Shown here: piece after piece, positions 11,900-25,272 of the stretch
Numbering within the stretch: the stretch's first letter is position 1
How the letters are laid out: the number at the start of each line of letters is the position of its first letter
Source of the DNA: Trichobilharzia szidati
Lineage: Eukaryota; Platyhelminthes; Trematoda; Strigeidida; Schistosomatidae
NCBI GenBank assembly: GCA_944472155.2
Contig: OX235271.1
Coordinates: forward strand, 25,986,977 to 26,050,976
Direction: 5' to 3'
Length of the DNA stretch: 64,000 nt
Program-made: the position numbers and the translations under genes
Notes under the pieces: model-generated
The model's database searches: none
Seen by the model: the letters and a program-made list of their open reading frames with translations, nothing else
Told to the model about the DNA's origin: nothing

Positions 11900-12130
11900 A
11901 TGTCGTTAGCTGATGAACTTTTGGCTGATCTTGAAGGAGCAGAGACATCTGAAGAATTAATTGCTGACTCAAGTCTTCATGAACTAGAAGATGTTACTTT
12001 ATCAAGTGTAAACAAGTTGGATGATTTTCTGTCAGATGGAACCAGTTCGGGAATTAAAAGTGCATTTAAAGCAACTTCATTTGCTGATGCTCCGATAAGT
12101 GCTTATGCAAAGTTGAGAAATAGTGATAAG
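11900..12130 (+). CDS. PRPF31: Prp31 exon 1 (residues 1-77)
   Basis: Starts with MSLADELLADLEGAE, nearly the same as the start of animal Prp31. It continues as an acidic, serine-rich stretch that is longer than the human equivalent and ends in LRNSDK. The donor is AAG|GTGAGC and the exon ends in phase 0. A pyrimidine-rich tract ending in CTAG lies 12 bp before the ATG, so an untranslated-exon acceptor or a spliced-leader trans-splice site is possible. Confidence 0.95.
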
Positions 12131-15100
12131 GTGAGCTTTTATAGAACTTAATTAGACTCTTGTGCTTAGATAATTATGTGTGTGTTTTGCCATTGTTTAT
12201 AATCCATTTTAATGAGTTTTACTTTACTATATGGGTCTTAAAAGTTTACTTCTCATAATTTCATTTTACGAAACACCATCTCCATAATATTCATTTCACA
12301 ATAACTTGTAAATTGTCTAGAATTTTGAATGAAAAGTTCTGCAGCTGAGCTAACTTTACAGAATTAAATAGAATGACTCAAGAGCTGCAGTAATACGATA
12401 TATAATGAGTGAATGACGCCCAACCCCTGAGCTTTGTATGCAATTATCACTTCCCACCACAGTGGAAGCTAATTTATTCTTAAAACAACTGGAACAAAAA
12501 CAGCATTAGTGTTTGTGTGGTCGCAGAGCCCAGTGGACAGCTGCTTAAAGCCAGTCATACACGACTTGTTTGCAGGGGTTCTTGGAGTTGTGTCCATATT
12601 AAGACGTTACCTACCGGTTATAAACTGCCTTAGGTTAAGTTGAAATGTATAATTTTTCGGGTCGTCATTTCGTAATCTCTCCTTCCTCAGAACGGAGACG
12701 TAGCATAGTTGGCTTGCTAGTTGCCCGAAAGAAACATCTTACTGCTGTTATACACCTATCGGTCAACAGTAGAACTTTGCATTCAGACCCTCAACTTAAT
12801 ATCAGTGACTTACACTGTGATGGTAACTACCAGTTTTTAACCACCATCCATTGATCTTTCCGGCATGGTGCGACCTGGAAGAATATTCGTTCCAACCAGT
12901 GTAACTGGGGTCATTGTGATTTGCAAGTCTGATCATCACGTCAAGGTAGCAGCTATCATGAGACTAATTCTTAACTGCCTCGTATGTTAGTTTTTGGTTA
13001 TGCTGAAATTCCAAATTGGTCGTGATAAATTATACTTCTATGTATAATGAGCTTTTAGTACACTTAAAGAGGCTTGTAAGTGGTCGGATTAAAGCTGAAA
13101 GGTTTATGGACAAATTATGTTTGTGGTTCAAATCCATGTGGTGCTGTGAATTAAAGTTTAATTTCTTTGTGCCATGTTTTAGAATCAGTCTTAATGTACG
13201 AATTCATCCAGAATCATAGATGAAGATAAGTATTATCATGAGCTGACATTAGTTAGAGAACCACTGGAAAACCAGCTGGGAGTACTGGACAACTGTCTCG
13301 TTCTAGTTTGGGGCTCTTCATCAGTACGCATCCAACGGGGTTCGAACGTAGGACCTTCTGGTTACAAGTCGAGCTCGTAGACCATTGAGCCACTGAGACC
13401 CGATCCAATGGTCCTTTAATTCTAATTTCTGCCGATTCACGACATAGCGCGACCATTTCCCAGTGCTTCATCTTCAACCTGCTGTACCCAACTGTAACCA
13501 GAAGGTCCTGGGTTCGAACACCGGTGGGTGCGTACTGATGAAGAGTTTCAAACTAGGACGAAACAGCTTCCAGTACTCCCAGCTGGTTTTCCAGTGGTTC
13601 TCTAACTGATGTCAGCTCACGATGAAATCCTCCATGCAATCAGACAAAATCCCTACAAAACCAGTACTTGAAAATAAGCATTATCAACATAAAACCTGGA
13701 AATACTGTCTCAGCTTTCACATGCTATATCTGCATATCAAATGAATGGTAATTAATATGACAGAGAAATAAAAATTATATGATCAAAGGCTATAAAATGC
13801 TACAGAGGACAATAGGAATAACAGACATTTACGTCCTATCTCCTCTGATAGGTGGTATAATTTGGTGAGAAATATTGAGGTTAGGTGTGGAGTGTTAAAT
13901 AAGGAGGGTGAGTCAATTGACAAAGTTGTTAAGTTACTTCTGTTGAGATGACTAGGACACGTGTTACACACGCCAAGCTACTGCCTTCCTCATCGAGCAA
14001 TGTTAGCTGACATGAGGTTGGGTCGGAAAAGAGTTTGGGGGCGGTCAAACCAAAACCTAGCATCAGTGCACGAAGTCTATGACAATTGGAGGAAACGTAG
14101 ACAGCCTGGTTGGGGTCCTCGGGATTCTAAGTACCAGTGTCTAGAAACTATTGGTGATGTGGGTGAAAATCGTTCTCATTAGGGCAGATGTATTCTGTCA
14201 CATCTTTTAAACCCTCCTGTTTTTCCATGTTATTAATCTCTCTCCCGTTTTCAGTCTTCCCTTTCTCTCCTCTACCCTAGTGTGGTACATGCAATGTAGT
14301 GCACTGAGCAGCTGCACTTCTGTGAAAACTCAACCACTCAGTCAGGAATAACAGAGAAATATGGCATGAGTAATAGTGAACTCATAGTGTGAGTACATCT
14401 ATGTGACCCTGGCATGCGACTTTAATAGTAGATTTGTTTCAGGACATTTATATTTGATTATTTGGTTCAGATCGACCATCTGTAGTGACCTCATAGACTG
14501 ATACCACATTTTATTACAGATCTACCCATTCTTTGCTTTTTTTTAAATATTGAAAAGAATTACAGTTTTGATCGCTAGTTGACTTCAGTTGGAGAGCCAC
14601 TGCAAACCAGGGAGTACTGTAGACAGGTGTTTCTCCCTTGTTTGGGACTCTTTAGCAGTACTCACCCAGGGTTAAAAGGTGAACTAGTATACTTCCATTA
14701 TGAGTAAATTTTGTTTTGATAAAGTCTCACAGTGTTATACAGTAATGTTTACTGATGACGTTTCGAGCACAATTTATTGCTCATATCAAAATTTACTCAT
14801 AATGGAATTACACTTTACCACAGTGCACAAGTTTTATTCTTATATCAATGAACTAGTATACTGTTCATTCACTGGGATGGAATCCAATAGCCCATGAATT
14901 GTAGCTTGTGCCAATTCCCGATATGGTATGACCTGAAGGTTTTTGGGTTCGATCTCCAATGAAGGGGGTTCATGGGTGCGCAAATGATTAGGGGTCCTGA
15001 AAGAAGACGAAACAGCTGTCCAGTTCTGCCTGGTTTCCAACGGTTCTCTAACTGAAGTCAATTCGGGATGAAGACCAAAATCAATTAAATTCATGCAAAC

Positions 15101-18100
15101 ATACAATTGAAAATATTTAGTCGGAAAATAATCTCCATCATCTTTCCTTCTTAAGTGTGAAATGTCTTTGTTCACTTTGCACTCTATCGCACCGCAAAGT
15201 GTTTTGTCCGCAACTCGCCTAACATCGCCTATGCAGTACATGTAAGCAAGAAACCAGTCAGTATTGAAGTAAATCCTTCTCATATCTAACCAACATTAAC
15301 TTGATACCTTATATTTAGACAAAGATTCGTACAAGACTGGAGAGTAACTCTGCTACATATTTAATATTTGCACGTTGAATAGGAGAAAATAAGACATATT
15401 CAACAGTATCCTACATAAATGTGTTCACCTTGTTTAAGTTTTATAAAAAGCAACTTCATGCCTCTAAATATTTCTTTAACTACAATTTTTTGTTTTCATT
15501 TCAGCTAACCAAAGTTATGTCAGATCTTGATCATTTTGCTAATCAAAAGAAAAGTGATCGAATTCATGGGCCTGTTGAAGCTGATCCAGAATATCAGTGT
15601 ATTGTTGAAGCTAACAATCTTATGGTGGAAATAGATAATGAAATTAGTAAGTTTCTTTTTGTTTATTGTTTGCTAAGAAATAGGGTTAGACAATTCACTA
15701 TGTTGGGGGTTAGAACCGCGATTGGTAGGTGCGGATGAGGAGCCTCAAACTTGGACGAAACAGCTGTCCACTACTCGCTGGTTTTCCAATGCTTCTCTAA
15801 TTGATGTCAGCTCGTGATGAGACGTGTAATCAACCAGCATGAAAGTGTGTGTGTGTGTACATATGCTCCATTGCAAAATGTTTCTTTTCACTCTTTTAGC
15901 GCTCCAAGTGGAACATAAGGTTTGAAGCTTTAAGCTCAGAGTTTTCAGTAGCTGTGGTGTTGTTTTTTTCCATGGGTGATAGGCTTGCTAGCTTCACGCC
16001 CAACCTTCTCTATTTTCTGGGCTTACTACTGGCTAGGTCAGGTTTAGGAGGCTCTCGTGAAGATGTGGTGCATCGGTTTAAGCACTCAACTTTCAGTTAG
16101 TGGATCCTGGGTTCGAGTCCTACCAAAAGTACTTCAGCCTGAGCACTTAGGCAGTATCATTAGCCCCATCACAGAATAATTGGCTTATAACCCAGTACTG
16201 ATTGATTGACGTCTAACTAAGGAGAGCCTCAACCGCGAGTCGGGCCTGGATCTCTTGAGTGGGCGATGAGGATTCTGTCGATTGAATCACTCGTGCAAAC
16301 TATGGGTATATACATTTGGTTGTGAAAATTATTTGTTCCATCCAATTATTAGGGTGAAGTTGTTGATTAAAAAGTGTAATGTAGGGGTGGTTTATCCTTG
16401 ACTGTCGGTTCTTGGTTTAAAACATCTGCTAGTCATGGGTGTGGACTGATAGAGACCTCTAAACTAAGATAATCCTCTTGTTGACGTCTGTTCATAGTGA
16501 GAAATGCTCTCATAAATTTCCCAGTTGCCTATTAAATCCTTTAATTTAAAGCTAACAAACAAATCCCTGCAAACCAACACTTGAGAATCAGTTTGGTGCT
16601 CACTAGTGACTTTCTACATACAGGTAGTTACCTGGGGTTTTAGTGTGAAGTCGTAACCAGCGGGGTTCACCAAATCAGGCAAGAGGACAAACACTCACCG
16701 ATGACATTGGCTGGCGATTTGGCTGTATATATCTCTGATTGTCAGAGGCTGGAATTTATAGGCCATTGAGTTGGACCTCAGTGGTTGAATGGTCTACACG
16801 CTCCCGTTGTAAGCTGAAGGTCGTGCGTTCGAACCATAATGGGTGGGTACTGCTGAAGAGCCTCAAACTAGAACGAAACAGCTGTCCACTACTTGCTGGT
16901 TTTCCAATGGTCCTCTAAGGATCCTCTGTATGTATGATTTAGTATTCTTGTGATGTTGTAATAAACCTTACTAACTAGCAGAATAGACTTTTTAGTGGAC
17001 TAAAGTCGAAAGCTTATTTGTATCCTCATATCTAAAATCCGTTATTAACTGTTGGACGAGAACTCTGATCGTATAGTGAAAGCTGGGATGGTATACGCTA
17101 ATTTAGTCCACCTCTGGCCACATCAGTGTGCTTGTCAAAGATTGGGTTTACAATGCTTCAGTGCAGTCAGTCTTGCTCTACGTCTATGAAACCTGGTCTT
17201 TCCGAGCTGAAGATATGTGGTGACTCTGAGTATAAGATCATCTCTCTCTGTAGAATTACTTCTGTCCCATGACATCATTGTGTAAGTAATTCTGAGGTCC
17301 GATAGCATGTGTTCGAACATGATGGAGGTCGTCACACATTGAGCGTGGTCGTCGTGAAACACTGGTCTCCGTGTCTTAGATATGTGCCACGGATATTATC
17401 CCAGAAGGTACAGTACCAGTTGCTATTCACTAGCCCTCGGGACTGCATGGAAAAAGCAGGGATATGGTCAGGCTATAACACATCGTCGTCAGGTGGAGGA
17501 TGTCTGTGTTAAGTTAGTATCAGTTTGTACATCATGACTCTCAGGTGTTGGTCCCAGGGATAGTTTGAATCGGCGGTCAGACATGTTTCCAGATATGATC
17601 AAGAATAGCCAATCACTGTTGTGAGTGTGCTGTAGTTAGTTTCCTTCTTTCTACGCTTTCTGAAAGTGACATGAAGCGATGAATGTTGGATGATCTTGAC
17701 AAGTATGCTTACTTGCCTTCTTGATGACCACCTCCATTCATTCTCTACCAGCTATTTTCTATATTTATAATTGTGTAGCGCATCTCTTTGGTGTACCGAT
17801 TTTGCATTTTTTTTCAATAACAATAATTCATTATGTGCCACAACAATTCATCTGTCTATCTGTTTTCGACATAGAACTTTGCACCGATGTGCGGCAGTTC
17901 AAGTCGCCACACTCCCTCCTTGTAGCACACAAAGCAAGAGAAGAAAGTAGGAGAAATGCATAATATAGACAGTAAACAGAGGTGTGAGACAAAGGAAGAG
18001 TAATAACGAAGAACAAAACAGTTTCATTGGAAGTCATAAGTCACAAGGAGTGGATGCATCTGCAACAGCCATTGAGAACGATTTTGAACCATGTCACCGA

Positions 18101-21100
18101 TTGTTTCCAGCCATTGGTTTTTACTGTCCCGAGGACCTCAACCAGGAAGTCTACACCTTCCTACGTGGCTTAGACTAACTGTTGTGGATTTCATTGACTG
18201 GTGCCATGTTTTGGTTTGACCGCCGCTAGCTCTTTTCCAGCCTGGCCCTATATCAGATAACACTGCCCATTGTCGAGGAAGGCAATGACTAGGCATACGT
18301 AGCACATGTCCTAACCATCTCAGTCGGTGTAATTTCACAGCCTTGTCGATTGATTTCCCCTCCTTATCTAACACTCAACCGATGTCTCTATATTGCTCAC
18401 CTTATTATACCATTTCACACGGGAGATAGAACGCAGACACCTATGATCAAAGACAGCTAATCTTTTCATGTCTTCCACTCTCAATGGCCAGGTCTTACAG
18501 CCACAAAGGAGGACGGAGCGAACTGACTGATGAGCAGTACACACACCCTTTGATCGATAGTCGAATATCACGTCTACGCCAGAGACGGCATAAACTGGCA
18601 TATGCGAAACTAACCCTCTGTATTCGTGCTGAGATTTCGTCGGAGATCAACCTGTTGGGGCTGATGGTACTTCCCACGTAAGTGAAGCGGTCAACGTGCT
18701 CTACCACTTCACTTCCTATTTCTAATCTAAGGGTCGGTGTAGTCCAATCCTGCAGCATCATCTTACATTTTACAGGAGCGAATCGCATGCCGAACATTCG
18801 TAGATTGCAGCTCAAGGTGTTCAGTAGACTCTGCATTTTGTCAGCGTCCTCGCCTAGAAGGACAATTCGTAGAAAGCTTGACAAACATAATTGTAAAACA
18901 GAAATACGTTATCTAGCAGGATCTAAATGATAAGCCTCGTGATAATGAATCTTATTTTTTAATCGGTTGTATCTATTGGTGAGCGTAACCTTTATCAATA
19001 GAATCGAAACTATTCACTCGGAGAAATAATGGACTGTTTCGTAGTTTGAACAAAGCAATAATAACAACACAGGGTGCTGGATAAAACGAATCTATTGTTT
19101 ATTTTGTTGGTATCTTGTCATCTTTATTATTATTATTATCATTATTGTTCCCTTGGGTTCCTAGTAGAACATAGAGCTCCAAATGCACGTCTCCACTTGC
19201 TTCTGTCTTCTGCTGTACTTTTCACCTGCGTCCATGTTATTCCATACTGTTTCAACTCTTCTTCACACGATCTCCTCCATGTCACCCTTGGACGTCCCAC
19301 TCGCCGCTTCCCTTTTGCGTTCCACTCGAGCACTGGTCTGACGCGCGATGTCACCCAACGGCCTCCTCAGCGAATTTCCAATCCATCTCCACTTTCTCCT
19401 GCATATTTGTTGGGCGATTGGTTCTTTTTTTGTTTGTTTGTTTGTTCCCATAGTTTCTTGTTAGTTCTTGTTCTTTCCGGCCATTTGATCTTCAGTATAG
19501 AACGAAGACAGATGTTGATAAAGGTCTGCAACAGGCTGTTGGAAATATTCTTTGTGACACGCCGCCAAGTTTCTGATCCGTATAGAAGAACTGACTGACT
19601 TGACGTTTGTATTGAAAATCCGAATTTTGTTGTTGATGCAGGCTGAGTGACAGCGGAAGATTTCCAGATTGGTTTCAGGTTGACGAATGTGTTTCTCGCC
19701 TTCCCGATTCTCCCTCGATTTGACATCCTCGTCCGTTCCTCGTGTAGTTGAGACAATGCTCCCTAGATAAGTGAATGAAGTAACCTCTTTCAAATCCCTC
19801 TCGTTGATGGTGATTGGTGTCATCTTTATACAACCTATATAATGACACTTAATGGTTCTATTACAGTTTTAACATACTTTACAACAACATTGGAGGTAAA
19901 GTGTGTAACAATGATGGCATGTTGATAAAATGAAATTTTAAGTTAGTGAAATATGGAATATTGTCGTACTTATATATCGGTCTTGTGAGGAAGACTTACT
20001 ATAGCTTCTTTTTTGATGCATAAAATAGTCAGGTTTCAATCGCGTTTGATAACGATGGCTTCTGCGAACTTCAGGAGGAGACTAGAGCTTGATTGTTTGT
20101 TTATTATTTTGAAAAGAAATTCAACATGTCTACCTCATTTCCTGTGCCATTTAAATGTCTTCTGACTGCACTGTTCAATGACTTACTTCCTCTCCCTCTC
20201 TCGTAGACTTTTCGGTATGTGTTCAGAAGAAAATTCGAAGATAGGCCATTGTTTCTGCTTCTGCAACTAAACGCAAATCCGTACACACATTTGAAGCTAA
20301 CAAAGGGGAAGGGCTTCTGTCAACTTCTGACTAAACTGAGAAACATTCTTGAAGTTAACTGATGGATGATGGTGTGACTAGCACTGTAGTCCTGAGGTTG
20401 AGCACTTACTTCGGGCCAACCAGCCAACGGGGAAGTCCAGAACTGAATTGAATAATTGAGGAACATACTGTTTGATACACACAAATCAGTCTAGACTCAG
20501 GCAATGACCTAGTCAGTGGTTTCATAATTCGTCATTATTGTTGAACTCTGTCGTTTTCAGTGCACACAGAGTGAAGAGGAAGTGAAGAGCCATCAAGTAG
20601 AGGAGTTGCATTAGTAGAAGGAAGGCAAGATAATAGAGATGAAGATGAAGGCAAAGATGAAAGAGGATTAGAGAGGTTTCGCGTGCACGTCGGATTGTGA
20701 GGGCGATTGTTACTTCCCGGCTGCCTACACCGTGGAAGTTGGTTGCGTGACAGCAGAGCCCAGGGGACAACTGCTTGAGGCCAGTCACACACGGTCTGTT
20801 TTTGTTTGTTCTTTTTCATTTGGTGTGTCTCGGTAACATATTTATCACTTCTGCCTTGTGACACGGCAGCAGGAAGCGCGGTCGTTGTTAATCCGGGCCC
20901 CGACCGATCCGGCATGATATTTTGTGATTTACTTTGGGTCATAGCATTGGGTTGGGTAACTGCTTTTTGTCTAACCGCTATCCAAACAACCTTTCTGGCA
21001 TGGTAGGACCTCAAGCGACATAAGTCTCAGCCAGTATAGCTTGTAGGGTCATTGCGGTGTTCAAGCTCGACCACCACGTCAAGGTAGCAGCTTTCGGTCG

Positions 21101-24100
21101 GGACATGTTGAATTTAAGCAGTTTTAACTTCCTATAGTAAAATTTTTGGAATACTACATTTGAGCGAACAATATTGTTTTTAATTAGATTTCTTGAAGCT
21201 TGACTCTAATATACGTAACTTTACAAATAAATATTAAAATATAAACCAATCACGGTGTTTTGTCAACAGAATGATGATAAGATTTTGCATATAAATTGTG
21301 CAATTTACTGGAATAATAATAATGACTCTATCAACAACAAAGGTGAAAAGCTGGAGTAATCTGTGATGATAAAAATAATGAAAAACAGCATGATTAAACA
21401 AACAAATGTTCAAGTAGACGTGGTAGTCGATAAAGGCTAAGAAAAACAAATGGACCGATTAAGTGGTGCTAGATTGTAAGGGGATTAAATAAACCAAATA
21501 AATAAACCATTCAAACCCCTACAAACCAACACTTAAATATCGATGAGATGCTCATGAGCGACTTGCCCTATTCAGGTAGGTAGTTACCTGGGGTTGTAGT
21601 GAGAAGTCGTGACCAGTAGGGTGCAGCAGGTTGGGTGTCAGGACAAATACTTGCTGAAGACATTGGCTAGGGGTCGCGCTATGTCATGAATCGGCAGGAG
21701 TTAGAATTCATGGGCTGGCCTTTGGATCGGGTCCCAGTGGCTTAATGGTATACGAGCTTGCCTTGTAACCACAAGGTCCTGGGTTCGAACCCCGTTGGGT
21801 GCGTACTGATGAAGAGTCCCAAACTGGGGCAAAACATCTGTCCAGTACTCCCGATCAACCAATCAACCAAATCCCTACAAACCAACACTGAAATAAACCA
21901 CATTTTAATGAAGATGTGATAAGATTAGGGGATGATAAGAGAGGGATCGAAAATATAAGTAACTGGTGGTGGTGACTTCATCAGTTGGTTATGTCTTACT
22001 GAACATCTCCCATCGTGGTTTGGCAAAGAACAGATAAAAACAATCGGTAGCTCCGTTTTGTCACATTTAGTTGATAGTGGGGATTTTGTGGCGGAAACAA
22101 AAGCATCAAAGGTGATTCATCGCATTCCATTGGTTTCTTCCAATGGACTTTGTATTCGTCTACTGCACATAGCTGAGGTGATTGGTATTCGAACTAAACT
22201 AACTAAACTATGCATTCAGATGACGTTTGTGCAGGCAATTTGCCTCTCTTGGCGTATTAGGACCTAACCACTCGACAACGTCATCACCGTCCCTTATTTA
22301 TATTTTCAATCCCTCTCTTATCATCCATTAATTTTATCATATCATTGTACAGTTATTTATATTCGAGTTAAGCCTGATGAAATCTAATTGAAAACAATAT
22401 TGTCTGCTTAAGTGTGTTGTTCTAAATTTTAACTTCATAAAACATATAAAGCGTAAACTGTGATTATACTCACTATAAAGTACAGCATGGGTAGGATGAA
22501 AGTAAGTGCCTTCAGTTGTCTTTCTTGATTATCATCAATTTTCAGCTAAGATCAAAACTAAAAGTCTCATTATCTGTATTATTTTTGAACCTCTCTTCAT
22601 CTTTATATAAGTAAAATGTTGTATAAAATTCTGTATTTTGTCTAGATATTATTCACAAATATGTCAGAGATATATATTCAATGCGGTTTCCTGAGCTCGA
22701 GTCCTTGGTGCCAGGTCTTCTTGATTACTTGAAGATTGTACTTGTGAGTCGTTGTATTTTTTTACATTTGTGCATACACTTTTTTCTTTTCCAGTGCACA
22801 TCTCCACTTGCTTCTGTCTTCTGCTGTACTTTTCACTTGCATCCATGTTAGTCCATACTGTTTCAACTCTTCTTCACACGACCTCCTCCATGTCACCCTT
22901 GGACGTCCCACTCGCTGCTTCCCTTTCGGGTTCCACTCGAGCACTGGCCTGACGCGCGATGTCACTCAGCGGCCTCCTCCTCAGTGAGTGTCCAGTCATT
23001 CTCCACTTTCTCCTGCATATTTGTTGAGCGATTGGTTCTTGTTTTGTTTGTTCCCATAGTTTATTGTTGGTGATTCTTTCCGGAGGCCATCTGATCTTCA
23101 GTATAGAGCGAAGAGAGCTGTTGATAAGGGTCTGCAATAGGCTGTTGTAAATATTCTTTGTGACCCGCCGCCAAGTTTCTGATCCATCCGTATAGAAGAA
23201 CTGACTGACTTGACGTTTGTATTGAAAATCCGAATTTTGAATGAAGGCAGATAAGAAAGACTAATCACATTACTAACTAACCTTTAGTAGGCGATAGAGA
23301 TTTTAGTCAGTAGGCCAAAGGTTATTTATTACTGTGGGTACAGACTGCCTAAAGTTATCATGGTTATATAAAAGAATAAAAATATCGCTCGCTGTCTCGA
23401 TGTTGAAGACATCGATGATTCACAGGTATACGACTCGGCAATGACACACGTGGCTCGGGATTTCGTTCCCAGCTGACACACTCCTCTAAACCTCACTTAG
23501 CTGGCAGTAAGCCATGTGAAGAGGGAAGGTTATTAGACGTGAAGCTAGCAACCCCACTCCGTAAAAAAATTATTAGCAGTACTACTGAAACGTCAAAACT
23601 CAAGCTTAAAGCCCGCCCGATATTCTAGGCGGAAAGCAAAGGAATGCAAACAAAAAGGTAAAAGGAAGCTGTTGAAGCGATTGAATTTTCTGTTCGGAAA
23701 TCGTAAGTCTAAATTTTTTTAAGGGATTAACATCACAATTGTATAGCTTAAATTCTCGTTAGCTTATACAGGACATCATATATGGGGGGCTAAAGAACTG
23801 TCTGGAGGGGGTGGTGGTGGTGCTGAGGGCAAACTAACGTGGAAAAATTATTATTATTATATTACATATTTTATTCATTGCTTGTGTTCTTTGTGGATTA
23901 TAGGACCTTACAGAGGCACGTCTGCCTGGGACTTGCTTTTCTGCCATCGCTTTCAACAGAAATCAAGACCACGACTGATAAGCCTTCATTTCCCCACATA
24001 CACGATCTTCTCCATAATATCATCTCGGGATCCGCACCCAATTAGTCACTTCCCATTTGGGTTTCACCTGTGTTATTTGGTGGAGGTCTCCTTAACTGTG

Positions 24101-25233
24101 CAGTGAGGTTAATTTAGCATTGACTTAAAAGTATAGGAGGATACAATTGACTCATAAAAAAACACAAATCAAAATACAATAACAAGGGGGGTGGTGAGGA
24201 ATTAGTCATGCCCTGTTTTGTGAAACGTATCTTTGATACCCGTGACTAATCAAATCACTGTAAATCAACACTTGAAAATTAATCTAATGTACACTAGCGA
24301 CAGGCTCTGTATACAAGTTACCTGAAGTTCTGTCTATCTGTTTTCGACATAGAACTTTGCACATATGTGAGGCAGTTCAAGTCGCCACACTCCGTCCTTG
24401 TAGCACACAAAGCAAGAGGAGAAATGCATAATAAAGACAGTAAACTGAGGTGTGAGACAAAGGAATAGTAATAACGAAGAACAAAACAGTTTCATTGGAA
24501 ATAATAAGTCACAAGGAGTGGATGCATCTGCGCCAGCCACTGAGAACGATTTTGAGCCATGTCACCAATTGTTTCCAACCATTGGTTTTTACGGTCCCGA
24601 GGACCCCAACCAGGAGGCCAGTCTACATCTTCCTACGTGGCTTAAACTAACTAACTGTTGTAGATTTCATTGACTGGTGCCATGTTTTGGTTTGACCGCC
24701 ACTAGCTCCTTTCCAACCTGACCCTATGTCAGCTAACATGCCCCGTCGTCGAGGAAGGCGATGACTAGGCATACGTAATACATGTCCTAACCATCTCAGT
24801 CGAAGTAATTTCACAGTCTCATCGATTGATTTCCTCTCCTTACCTAGTACTCGACTCCTAACCTCAATATTGCTCACCTTATTATACCACTTCACGCGGG
24901 AGATAGAACGCAGACACCTATGATCGAAGACAGCTAATCTTTTCATGTCTTCCGCTCTCTCAATATATATATATATATATATATATATCACGAATTGGCA
25001 GAAGTTGGAATTCATGGGCCATTGGATCGGATCTCAGTGGCTAAATTGTCTACGTGCTTGTCTTGTAACCAGAAGTTCCTGAATACGAACCCAAACCAGG
25101 TTGAAACAGCTATCAGCACTCCCTGGTTTTCCACTGGTTCTCTGGGTAATGTCAACTAATGATGATACCTGTAAACAGTCAAATGCCTGAAAACTATAAC
25201 AGTACTTGAAGGTATCACTAATTCTCAAGTAAG

Positions 25234-25272
<39 letters not shown>

